From the NCBI GenBank assembly GCA_902496645.1, contig CABVBR010000035.1, positions 1 to 15,388 of the forward strand: DNA of 15,388 nucleotides, written 5' to 3'. This DNA is from an uncultured Collinsella sp. (lineage in GTDB: Bacteria > Actinomycetota > Coriobacteriia > Coriobacteriales > Coriobacteriaceae). The notes under the pieces were generated by a model that saw nothing but the letters and a program-made list of their open reading frames with translations, was not told the origin of the DNA and ran no database searches. Shown piece after piece: positions 1 to 5,958 of this stretch; position 1 is the first letter of the stretch, and each line of letters begins with the position of its first letter. The position numbers and the translations under genes were made by a program.

Positions 1-61
1 CCGGCTCCGCATCAGACGGAGCCGGGCCTTTTTGTGCGGAGAAACCACCACAAAGGTGCCT
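1..61 (+). repeat. Direct repeat, left copy (flanks AT-rich islet)
   Basis: Positions 1-61 match 1650-1710 with two differences (a/g at 11/1660 and t/g at 30/1679). The match covers the terminator hairpin and the left arm of the second hairpin, then breaks down inside the second loop. The repeat may start before position 1. The two copies bracket a 1.65-kb stretch of lower GC content, so they could be the ends of an inserted or duplicated segment. They could also simply be two copies of a terminator cassette used genome-wide. Confidence 0.8.
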
Positions 62-81
62 GCCCCCCCATTGTGGTGGTT
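1..81 (+). terminator. Double-hairpin terminator block, left copy
   Basis: The window opens on a GC-rich hairpin with arms CCGGCTCCG (1-9) and CGGAGCCGG (17-25), followed by a run of T at 29-33, the layout of an intrinsic terminator on the + strand. A second hairpin follows, with 11-bp arms AACCACCACAA (43-53) and TTGTGGTGGTT (71-81). The transcript it ends lies left of the window. Positions 1-61 recur almost exactly at 1650-1710. Confidence 0.75.
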
Positions 82-372
82 CGCCCCTCCTCGTGGGCGA
101 GCTTTGTGAGATTTGGTTCCTCTCGGCTGGACCTGTTCTTGTCAGTCAGGGTACTTTTTTGTTGTGGGCAGACTTGTCCGTTGCCCCAAACGGCGAAAAG
201 GAAGTATGTATCTCGGCAGGGGCGTTTGCCTGGCTGCGCATCTCGAATGTCTCTTTCACGCGTCGTTTTGCGTGTGGTCATAAGCGGGAAAAGAGCTCGT
301 CTATTCACCTTTTCAGATACTTAATTTGAAAGCCGCTGAGTTTCAATACAAATCGTTAACTAATGACGTTAT
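82..372. other. Intergenic, no gene recognised
   Basis: Open frames exist on both strands here (12-308 minus; 34-324 and 93-329 plus), but they overlap one another, lack convincing ribosome binding sites and give compositionally odd translations, so I do not call any of them. GC content falls off towards 330, where the AT-rich islet begins. The stretch could be decayed sequence or an untranslated leader; I cannot assign it. Confidence 0.4.
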
Positions 373-591
373 TTACATGTCGGAGAAAAACTCTTCAAAG
401 GTAATCCCAAACCCTTCAACGATTTTCGTTAATGTGTCGACCCCAAAGTTTCGATTGCCCATTTCGATGTCGGCTAAATAGCTGCGGTTGAGATTAACCA
501 TGGTGGCAAAACGGCTTTGCGTGATGCCTTGGTTATGCCGGAGGGCTTTAATGCGTAGCCCAATTTTGTTTCTGATATCAGTCTTTTCCAT
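373..591 (-). CDS. Small XRE-family HTH transcriptional regulator
   Basis: A 72-aa protein that is almost entirely one Cro/C1-type helix-turn-helix domain. Helices 2 and 3 fall at about residues 24-31 (TQSRFATM) and 35-43 (NRSYLADIE), followed by the usual family pattern IEMGNRNFGVDTLTKI and a hydrophobic/acidic C-terminus (EEFFSDM). It would bind DNA as a dimer and has no sensor domain. Single-domain XRE proteins of this size act as repressors in phages and integrative elements and as controller proteins of restriction or toxin modules. It is divergent from the membrane protein at 680 with an 88-bp gap, so it probably controls that gene and itself. The ribosome site before the ATG is weak (AGG). 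Base composition is clearly more AT-rich than in the rest of the window, suggesting transfer. The HTH family call is firm; the target is inferred. Confidence 0.85.
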   Translation of the reverse strand: MEKTDIRNKIGLRIKALRHNQGITQSRFATMVNLNRSYLADIEMGNRNFGVDTLTKIVEGFGITFEEFFSDM

Positions 592-679
592 TTGCCTAGC
601 GTAGGGAGCATGCTAGACTCAGTTGTATGCTATCAGAAACATCTTGGGCTGATTTTATGGGCAAGAGGGGGTAAGCAAA
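592..679. promoter_or_regulatory. Divergent control region of the islet
   Basis: This 88-bp gap separates the XRE gene from the membrane-protein gene. It holds two direct copies of ATGCTA (610-615 and 627-632), a TAGC/GCTA inverted pair (597-600 and 612-615) and the palindrome GCATGC (608-613). Such clustered short repeats suit binding sites for the XRE dimer. I could not place a convincing -35/-10 pair. An AG-rich ribosome site (about 664-672) lies 7-8 bases before the ATG at 680. Confidence 0.35.
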
Positions 680-1339
680 ATGAAATGGGAAGCTAACAAA
701 ATGAAATACTCCATTAGCATGTTTATACAGATTGCGGGGTTATTATCAGTGTTGTACTTTGCCTTTCAGCTGAATATGGACTCCGATGCAAGAGAGCTAT
801 TTGCTACTGCGTTGTGGGCCGGCAATTCAACCCTTGATGCCGAAGCCCAAGGTATATGGGCTGTAATTAGCTATCTGATTTTCAATGGCTTGCCTATTGT
901 GCTCCCCTTACTCTTAGTGGGCACTTGTTCGCTCTCGTATATCTGGTCTTATGCACAAGTGTTGCTATTTATCATTCAATGGGTCTTTATTCTGGTCAGC
1001 AACGTTTCTGTGGAACCAGGAGCTATGTGCCGATATGCTGGCTGGTTTCTCTATATTCCCATAGGGATAGGAGAGCTTCTTCCAACATCCTTTGTTATGA
1101 ATATTGTCAAACTAATAATCGTTTTGATTTTCTGGGGAATGGTAATGGCTGCCGCTGCGGATCCTGCTGGTTTCTTTGAAGGTGCTTTTTCCTCCTCTTC
1201 TAGTTCGGCCCATAGGTCTAGTAGTGGAGATATTCAAGATGACCTAGATCGTATTGAGCAAAGATCACAGCATAAGCAAGTCATGGATGAGTTGAACAGT
1301 ATCCATACCGATGCGCTAAATGGCAGGTTCCGAAAATAG
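680..1339 (+). CDS. Multi-pass membrane protein, unknown function
   Basis: A 219-aa protein that I do not recognise. Five hydrophobic segments can be drawn at about residues 11-30, 60-82, 86-108, 117-134 and 138-160. They are followed by a six-serine run (171-176) and a hydrophilic, charged C-terminal tail of about 45 residues that looks helical (DDLDRIEQRSQHKQVMDEL). The start at 680 is preferred over the ATG at 701 because a GAGGGGGTAAG site lies just upstream. It is divergent from the XRE regulator and shares its low GC content, so the two look like one acquired module. It could be a superinfection-immunity, toxin/immunity or generic integrative-element membrane protein; nothing in the sequence decides between these. 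An imperfect hairpin follows the stop. Confidence 0.7.
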   Translation: MKWEANKMKYSISMFIQIAGLLSVLYFAFQLNMDSDARELFATALWAGNSTLDAEAQGIWAVISYLIFNGLPIVLPLLLVGTCSLSYIWSYAQVLLFIIQWVFILVSNVSVEPGAMCRYAGWFLYIPIGIGELLPTSFVMNIVKLIIVLIFWGMVMAAAADPAGFFEGAFSSSSSSAHRSSSGDIQDDLDRIEQRSQHKQVMDELNSIHTDALNGRFRK

Positions 1340-1350
1340 ATTTTAGGCGG

Positions 1351-1382
1351 GGGAAGAGGACGAAATGTCCCCTTCCCTTATT
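1351..1382 (+). terminator. Terminator-like hairpin after the islet membrane protein
   Basis: The arms GGGAAG-A-GGAC (1351-1361) and GTCC-C-CTTCCC (1367-1377) pair over 10 bp with one A/C mismatch around a 5-base loop (GAAAT). TTA and a short TTC tail follow. It sits 11 bp after the stop codon at 1339, the expected place for the terminator of that gene. The T-run is weak. Confidence 0.55.
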
Positions 1383-1649
1383 CGTGCAATCATCTATCTT
1401 TGCCGGCAGGAGGTGGCGGGGAGAGTGCCGGCGGTCGCTCGGCTCGCAGCGGGCAGTGCCTGATGGCTTGTGGCTGTGTACTGATGAAGATTATTTCTGA
1501 GCCTCGCCCTTCAAGCAAGGCGTATACGTATTACGAGCCGACGTTATCGGGATTGAGCGACGTCATATCTGCGACGTCGACCAGCCCCGTAACCTGGCAA
1601 AAACCGTTACGGTTGAATAATTGAGCCCCGCCGTTCTAACGACTAGGCC
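1383..1649. other. Intergenic with dense short repeats, no gene called
   Basis: I call no gene here; open frames at 1400-1624 (+) and 1563-1991 (-) are judged spurious. The stretch contains a direct repeat of GCGACGTC (1557-1564 and 1571-1578, each containing the palindrome GACGTC) and an inverted repeat CCGTAAC/GTTACGG (1587-1593 and 1606-1612). It also holds a segment (about 1627-1645) whose reverse complement resembles a tRNA D-arm. It lies between the AT-rich islet and the right-hand copy of the 61-bp direct repeat, so it may be the remains of an attachment site. Confidence 0.4.
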
Positions 1650-1710
1650 CCGGCTCCGCGTCAGACGGAGCCGGGCCTGTTTGTGCGGAGAAACCACCAC
1701 AAAGGTGCCT
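1650..1710 (+). repeat. Direct repeat, right copy
   Basis: This is the partner of 1-61, identical at 59 of 61 positions. The flanking bases differ after 1710. Together the copies bracket the AT-rich XRE/membrane-protein islet. Confidence 0.8.
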
Positions 1711-1725
1711 CCTCTGTGGTGGTTT
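1650..1725. terminator. Double-hairpin terminator block, right copy
   Basis: The same two hairpins as at 1-81: CCGGCTCCG/CGGAGCCGG, then AAACCACCACA (1691-1701) pairing with TGTGGTGGTTT (1715-1725). On the minus strand the second hairpin lies 7 bp beyond the stop of the GntR gene and ends in TTT, so it can serve as that gene's terminator. On the + strand the first hairpin lacks the long T-run of the left copy (TGTTT). Confidence 0.65.
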
Positions 1726-1732
1726 TGGCAGG

Positions 1733-2464
1733 TTAGCGGAGCTTGCTGGTTTCGAAGTACTCGGGGAACTGGTCGAGAACCTCGGTTTGGTTGCGGAACA
1801 TCATGTGCAGGTGCTTGCTCACCAAAAAGCTCGCCTCGATGGGGTCGCGACCGGCGATGGCGCGGCGAATCTGCTTGTGCTCGTTCACGATGTCCTGATT
1901 GTCGAGAACCTGCGTGGCGGCGCGCAGCCAGCGGAAACGCTCCAGGTCGGCGTTGGTCGCCTCGAGCCACGACCACACGGTGCTGCGGCATGCAATGCTA
2001 AAAATCATGTGATGCATGAGGTTGTCGCTCAAAAAGAAGCCGATGCGATCCTCTTCGGCCATGGCCTTTTCCTGCAGCGCGATGGCGCGGTCGAGCTGTT
2101 CGATGCCGGCTGACGTGGCGCGGGCGCAGCACTCCACAATCACCTGCTTTTCCAGGTGCTCGCGAATGTAGCAGGCGCTTTCGGCAAGGGTGAGGTTGAT
2201 GGGCGAGACGTAGGTGCCGCTCTGGGGCACGGTGCGCACCAAGCCCTCCTGTGCCAGGCGCACCAAGGCCTCGCGCACGGGCGTGCGCCCCATGTCCAAG
2301 TCGTCGCAAAGTTGCTTGACGCCCAGCTTTTCGCCTGGCTTATAGTCCAGGTAGACGATCTTGCGTCGAATGGTGTGATAGGACTGGTCCTGTAGGCTTG
2401 TTTCCTGCTCGCCGACGTGCATCGAATCTTCCATAGCGCCTCGCAACCGTTCTTTCACACTCAT
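1733..2464 (-). CDS. GntR-family transcriptional regulator, FCD (FadR C-terminal) subfamily
   Basis: A 243-aa one-component regulator. Residues 25-90 form the GntR winged helix, with the diagnostic run GRTPVREAL (59-67), then LAQEGLVRTVPQSGTYV of the wing. Residues about 95-230 form the all-helical FCD effector domain. Its usual metal/ligand residues can be matched to Asp147 and His151 (DNLMHH), His196 (NEHKQI) and His218 (KHLH), so it probably senses a carboxylate or similar small acid. It is divergent from the UPF0324 transporter gene at 2606 and is the obvious candidate to control it. The ATG at 2464 has no clear ribosome site; an ATG at 2434 (233 aa) is preceded by GCGAGG and may be the true start. 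The family call is firm; the ligand is unknown. Confidence 0.92.
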   Translation of the reverse strand: MSVKERLRGAMEDSMHVGEQETSLQDQSYHTIRRKIVYLDYKPGEKLGVKQLCDDLDMGRTPVREALVRLAQEGLVRTVPQSGTYVSPINLTLAESACYIREHLEKQVIVECCARATSAGIEQLDRAIALQEKAMAEEDRIGFFLSDNLMHHMIFSIACRSTVWSWLEATNADLERFRWLRAATQVLDNQDIVNEHKQIRRAIAGRDPIEASFLVSKHLHMMFRNQTEVLDQFPEYFETSKLR

Positions 2465-2605
2465 ATGTCAGTTGTTTATTATGCCGCGAATCAGCCCTCC
2501 GTGGGGCTAATTCAATTACCCGATGGGAACTTTTGCAGCGCTGTGCTCCGCTCGTTGCCGTATCATGAACCGTCGAAAAAAACAGACCGAAAGAAGGAAT
2601 CCCAT
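2465..2605. promoter_or_regulatory. Divergent regulator/transporter promoter region
   Basis: A 141-bp gap between two divergent start sites, relatively AT-rich near the regulator side. It holds the short inverted repeat AGCCC-N6-GGGCT (about 2491-2506). No classical GntR half-site (such as TGGTnnnACCA) was found, and no -35/-10 pair is convincing on either strand. AGAAGGAA at 2592-2599 is the ribosome site that fixes the transporter start at 2606. Confidence 0.4.
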
Positions 2606-3640
2606 ATGCAACTGGCTAATGCCGCGCGCGAGCGCTGGAAAGGCGTCTTGTTTTGTCTGGTTATCGCCGTCCCTGCAACGCTGCTCGGCAAGCAGGTCGA
2701 GGTGGTCGGCGGGCCGGTATTTGCCATCCTCATCGGCATGGTTCTGGCGCTTGCCTTTCCCAAGGATCGTCGCGAACCGCTCGCTGCCGGCGTCACCTAT
2801 ACATCCAAAAAGATCCTGCAGTATGCGGTCATCCTGCTTGGCTTTGGCATGAACCTCTCGCAGATTCTGTCCAAGGGCGCCCAGTCGCTGCCGATTATCG
2901 TGGCGACGATCTCGACCTCGCTTGTCATCGCTTTTGTGCTCTGCCGCGTCATGAAGGTTCCGAGCAAGATTGCGACGCTCGTGGGCGTGGGTTCGTCGAT
3001 TTGCGGCGGTTCCGCCATTGCCGCGACCGCGCCCGTCATCGATGCCGACGATCGCGAAATCGCCCAGGCCATCTCGGTCATCTTCCTGTTTAACGTTATC
3101 GCGGCGCTCGTGTTTCCAACGCTCGGCGGCATGCTCGGCCTGACCAACGAGGGCTTTGGCCTGTTTGCCGGTACCGCCATCAACGACACCTCGTCCGTAA
3201 CGGCTGCGGCGAGCGCTTGGGACAGCATGCATCCCGGCGCCAATGTGCTTGAGAGCGCCACGGTGGTTAAGCTCACCAGGACGCTGGCAATCATTCCCAT
3301 CACGCTGGCGCTTGCTTGCTGGCAGATGCGTCTGGCGCGCAAGGCCGGCGGCGACGCCAAAAATACCTTCTCGTTTAAGCGGGCGTTTCCGATGTTTGTC
3401 CTGTTCTTTGTGTTGGCGAGCGTGGTCACCACGGTGTTTCAGCTTCCCGTGTCCATCACGGCGCCCATCAAGGAGCTGTCGAAGTTCTTTATCGTGATGG
3501 CCATGGCGGCTATTGGCTTTAATACCGATATCGTCGAGCTGGTCAAAAAGGGCGGCAAACCCATTGCGTTGGGCTTTTGCTGCTGGATTGGCATTGCGTG
3601 CATGAGCTTGGGAATGCAGCACGTGCTGGGAATCTGGTAG
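2606..3640 (+). CDS. YeiH/UPF0324-family putative sulfate exporter
   Basis: A 344-aa integral membrane protein of the YeiH (UPF0324, putative sulfate exporter) family. About ten hydrophobic helices can be traced. Family-typical segments include the N-terminal GGPVFAILIGMV, the KKILQYAVILLGFGMNL stretch, the glycine-rich VGVGSSICGGSAIAATAPVI and the GLFAGTAINDTSSVTAA motif. Near the end it has KFFIVMAMAAIGFNTDI. Length matches the family (about 340-350 aa). The frame is open further upstream, to 2417, but AGAAGGAA six bases before the ATG at 2606 marks the start. The substrate of this family is poorly established; sulfate, sulfite or another organosulfur anion is the usual suggestion. In E. 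coli yeiH neighbours a LysR-type gene (yeiE); here the neighbour is a GntR/FCD protein, so the control differs. Confidence 0.9.
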   Translation: MQLANAARERWKGVLFCLVIAVPATLLGKQVEVVGGPVFAILIGMVLALAFPKDRREPLAAGVTYTSKKILQYAVILLGFGMNLSQILSKGAQSLPIIVATISTSLVIAFVLCRVMKVPSKIATLVGVGSSICGGSAIAATAPVIDADDREIAQAISVIFLFNVIAALVFPTLGGMLGLTNEGFGLFAGTAINDTSSVTAAASAWDSMHPGANVLESATVVKLTRTLAIIPITLALACWQMRLARKAGGDAKNTFSFKRAFPMFVLFFVLASVVTTVFQLPVSITAPIKELSKFFIVMAMAAIGFNTDIVELVKKGGKPIALGFCCWIGIACMSLGMQHVLGIW

Positions 3641-3700
3641 GCAAGGCAGCCGATTTGCGTGCCACATGCTGGCGGCCGCACGCCTGCGGTGGAGCGATAG

Positions 3701-3780
3701 GAGCTCTTGCGGGTATGGCTTGTCCGCAGGTTTATAAGTCCCGAAGAGCTCTTCGCCCCGCCAGGATGGCGATGCGGGGC
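3701..3780 (+). ncRNA. Candidate structured RNA or 3' UTR double hairpin
   Basis: Two stable elements lie in tandem. GAGCTCTT (3701-3708) pairs with AAGAGCTC (3744-3751) and can extend through CGGG/CCCG (3710-3713 with 3740-3743) across a one-base bulge. Alternatively, TGCGG (3708-3712) can pair with CCGCA (3724-3728) inside it. A second hairpin pairs GCCCCGC (3755-3761) with GCGGGGC (3774-3780). No T-run follows, so it is not a classical terminator. It could be a processed 3' end of the transporter mRNA, a small RNA, or a leader element of the regulator at 3906. No known RNA family was recognised. Confidence 0.35.
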
Positions 3781-3814
3781 AACTCATATACTCGCAGGAC
3801 GGCGGCTTCTGCCC

Positions 3815-3855
3815 TATAGTGTTTGGTGAGCAATATCGTTCAATTTTGAAACACT
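3815..3855 (+). promoter_or_regulatory. Promoter -10 and inverted repeat upstream of the regulator
   Basis: TATAGT at 3815-3820 is a good -10 element, although no clear -35 lies upstream. It overlaps a 7-bp inverted repeat, AGTGTTT (3818-3824) and AAACACT (3849-3855), with 24 bases between. Spacing and position suit an operator for autoregulation by the downstream Fis-type HTH protein. The start codon is 51 bp beyond the repeat. Confidence 0.35.
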
Positions 3856-3905
3856 CGGCTGTGCGCCCGCCGGTGGCGGCGCGGTGCGGAAGGCAGGAGC
3901 GCGAC

Positions 3906-5123
3906 ATGGACAGCGACGCCAAACTGCAAATCTTGATCGAGGCCCTGGCTGCTGCCGGGGCCTCGGCGTTGGCGATTGATGGGCATGGATGCGTCGTGAT
4001 ATCGACCATGGATGATACCGCGCTCGAGCAAGATGTCGCGGCATTTGTTGCCGAGCGCCTGGGGCGCGTGGGCGACGGCGTGCGCCTGGTGATGGGGCAT
4101 GCTGGAATGCGCCTGAGTCTCACGGTACGTCCGGTCGCCAAGGAATACGGCGCGCTTTGGGTGGTCGTGGTCCGCGAGGTCCACGGCGCGGCGGCGCATG
4201 CGGGTATTGAGTGGCTCAACGCCGATGAGGTCGAGTCGCGCTACGAGGCAAGCACGTACGGCATTGTCGAGGGCGCCGCTGCGGTCGCCGGTCCCGTCTG
4301 CGAAAGCTATGCCCACGGCGTGCCCCTTATGCTGGAGGGCGAGCTGGGTGCTGGCCAGGCAGAGATTGCAAAACGCCTCTATCTGGATGGGCCTTATGCT
4401 GACGAACCCTTTGTGTCCGTGGCGCTTGACGAGCTCACAGATCGCGGCTGGCGCCATCTGCTCAAAAGCTCGGAATCGCCGCTGTTCCAGGCAAGGCTGA
4501 CCCTTTGTATTGGCGGTTGGCATGCACTTTCGCCGCAGCGTCTGCGCGAGCTTGTCTCCACGATGACCGACACGGCGCTGGCCGCGCGTTGCCATGTGGT
4601 TCTGACGGCAAACGACATGCCGGGCGGTGGCGAAAGCGATCAGGCCGCTTTTGTAACCGAGCGCTTGGCGTGCGCAGTAAGTGTGGCGCCTGCGATTGCC
4701 GAGCAGGGTGGCGCATCGAAAAAGGTCGTGCAGTATTTGTCATATCTGTCAGATGTCTTTGGAACTGCCGCTCCGAGTATGTCCGAGGAGGCCGCCTCGA
4801 CGCTCAACTGCTATCGCTGGCCACGTAACTATCTGCAGCTTCGCGAGGTCTCGGAACGACTCTATATATTAGTAGGGTCGGGTGTGGCGAAGCGCACGGT
4901 GGCGGAGGAGGTGCTCGCCCAGGAGGACGTCATCAAAACCGCAACCTTTGGCGCTCCGACGCTCGACAGCGACCTGTATATCTTGCGCCCGCTTGCCGAT
5001 ACCGAGCGCGACATTGCGCGGCTGGTCGTAGACCACCTTCGGGGCAACCGGACCCGTGCTGCCGAGGTGCTGGGCATAAGCCGCACGACCCTGTGGCGCT
5101 TGCTGAAGGACGGTGACCGTTAG
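3906..5123 (+). CDS. Fis-type HTH regulator with degenerate sigma54-activator AAA+ domain
   Basis: A 405-aa protein. Residues 1-100 form an N-terminal domain of unknown type, perhaps PAS-like (ALAIDGHGCVVIS near 21-33). Residues 125-320 follow the order of a bacterial enhancer-binding AAA+ domain but with decayed motifs. The Walker A position reads GELGAGQAE (145-153), with Gln in place of Lys; PFVSVAL (168-174) matches the family's PFVAVNC; the Walker B acids are missing (LTLCIGGW); and no GAFTGA loop exists. The tail of the domain is recognisable (YRWPRNYLQLREVSERLYIL at 303-322). Residues 378-401 are a good Fis-type HTH (NRTRAAEVLGISRTTLWRLL). It should therefore bind DNA but not hydrolyse ATP or drive sigma54 polymerase. 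The start at 3906 is supported by AGGAG five to six bases upstream; the frame runs open from 3819. The ligand and regulon are unknown. Confidence 0.8.
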   Translation: MDSDAKLQILIEALAAAGASALAIDGHGCVVISTMDDTALEQDVAAFVAERLGRVGDGVRLVMGHAGMRLSLTVRPVAKEYGALWVVVVREVHGAAAHAGIEWLNADEVESRYEASTYGIVEGAAAVAGPVCESYAHGVPLMLEGELGAGQAEIAKRLYLDGPYADEPFVSVALDELTDRGWRHLLKSSESPLFQARLTLCIGGWHALSPQRLRELVSTMTDTALAARCHVVLTANDMPGGGESDQAAFVTERLACAVSVAPAIAEQGGASKKVVQYLSYLSDVFGTAAPSMSEEAASTLNCYRWPRNYLQLREVSERLYILVGSGVAKRTVAEEVLAQEDVIKTATFGAPTLDSDLYILRPLADTERDIARLVVDHLRGNRTRAAEVLGISRTTLWRLLKDGDR

Positions 5124-5207
5124 GCGAGGTGCCCGTGACCGCATGCGACGTGTGTGCTACAGTCCAAAGCAGTAATGTTTCGATTGTGTTACGGCGTGCG
5201 GGGGCGT

Positions 5208-5798
5208 ATGGCGGAGACTTCAAAACCAAACCGGACTAGACGAGGCACGACGCCGGTCAACCGCCGCACGACGTCCCGGACGTGGGGCAAACACGCGTCG
5301 GGATTCGACGGATCGTTCAAGCGCACCAAATACGGCTACCCTTCGGCAAGTGCCCGCCTGGCCATGCAGGCCGAGTCGTCGCTGTGGGGGCGCAAGCGCG
5401 TGGTGGGCTCTAAGCTCAAGCACGATGGAACGCTCGGCTATATCAGCCGCGGCGCGGCTCGTCGCAGCGGGCTCAATCCGGCGGGATGGCATCGCTACGT
5501 GCCCATTGCGGTTGTCGTCGCCATCATTGTGATCGCGCTTGCGGCGCTCGGCTACGCTGGCGGCGGGGTCGAATTGAGCGCGATGCTCAAGTCTGCCGAG
5601 CTCGCGCATCCCGGCACGGAACTTGTCGAGGGCGCCCAGGCCCAGACGGGCGTGGCGCCTCAGCGCGGTATTGTTGCCGCAGCCGCAACAATCGCCGATG
5701 CCCAAAAGGACGAGGGCGAGAATGGTGACAGCGAAGCAAGCGAAACAACCGCGAATGGCGTGAGCTCACAGGTCACGACAGCGACACAAGGCCAATAA
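5208..5798 (+). CDS. Single-pass membrane protein, unknown function
   Basis: A 196-aa protein that I do not recognise. The first 96 residues are strongly basic (many Arg/Lys: RTRRG, VNRRTTSRTW, GRKRVVGSKLKH), which places them in the cytoplasm. One transmembrane helix follows at about 97-116 (YVPIAVVVAIIVIALAALGYAG). The C-terminal 80 residues, outside the cell, are Ala/Glu/Thr/Ser-rich, low-complexity and acidic (KDEGENGDSEASE). The ATG at 5208 is preferred, with GGGGGC before it, though the frame is open to a GTG at 5154 and an ATG at 5175. It lies 84 bp after the degenerate AAA+ regulator on the same strand and may be co-transcribed with it. The basic, disordered N-terminus could bind DNA, RNA or the membrane surface; this is speculative. 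Confidence 0.7.
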   Translation: MAETSKPNRTRRGTTPVNRRTTSRTWGKHASGFDGSFKRTKYGYPSASARLAMQAESSLWGRKRVVGSKLKHDGTLGYISRGAARRSGLNPAGWHRYVPIAVVVAIIVIALAALGYAGGGVELSAMLKSAELAHPGTELVEGAQAQTGVAPQRGIVAAAATIADAQKDEGENGDSEASETTANGVSSQVTTATQGQ

Positions 5799-5875
5799 GT
5801 CACAGAACCATCACACTAAGTCGCTGTTTGGGGACAATGAGTGAGCAAAAAAGCAGCTCCGTTGTTTCATATAGA

Positions 5876-5911
5876 ACTCATGAGTCACAATTTACAAAAA
5901 AGGGCTATACT
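5876..5911 (+). promoter_or_regulatory. Promoter of the surface-protein gene with overlapping palindrome
   Basis: TATACT at 5906-5911 is a near-consensus -10 element. The -35 region (about 5883-5889, GAGTCAC) is weak and overlaps the perfect 10-bp palindrome ACTCATGAGT (5876-5885). A weak -35 covered by a palindrome suggests an activator or repressor site. The predicted leader is about 40 bases, ending in TTGAGGAG before the ATG at 5959. Confidence 0.5.
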
Positions 5912-5958
5912 ACTAGGCACTTAAAGGTCCACAAGCTGCAAGTTGAGGAGTACCTAAC

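Noticed and set aside
12..329. Overlapping ORFs on both strands (12-308 minus, 34-324 and 93-329 plus)
   Set aside because: They shadow one another, run through the terminator hairpins, lack ribosome sites and show no recognisable domain.
925..1179. 84-aa + strand ORF inside the islet membrane-protein gene
   Set aside because: Alternative frame of the 680-1339 gene, which has the ribosome site and a coherent membrane topology.
1620..1650. A tRNA gene on the minus strand
   Set aside because: Only the D-arm part resembles a tRNA; no acceptor pairing, anticodon arm or T-arm could be built.
1400..1991. ORFs at 1400-1624 (+) and 1563-1991 (-)
   Set aside because: No ribosome site, low-complexity or basic translations; the minus frame crosses the terminator block and the GntR gene.
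2516..4219. 567-aa minus-strand ORF opposite the transporter and regulator
   Set aside because: High-GC shadow frame with His/Arg/Gln-rich translation and no domain; the + strand genes have good family matches and ribosome sites.
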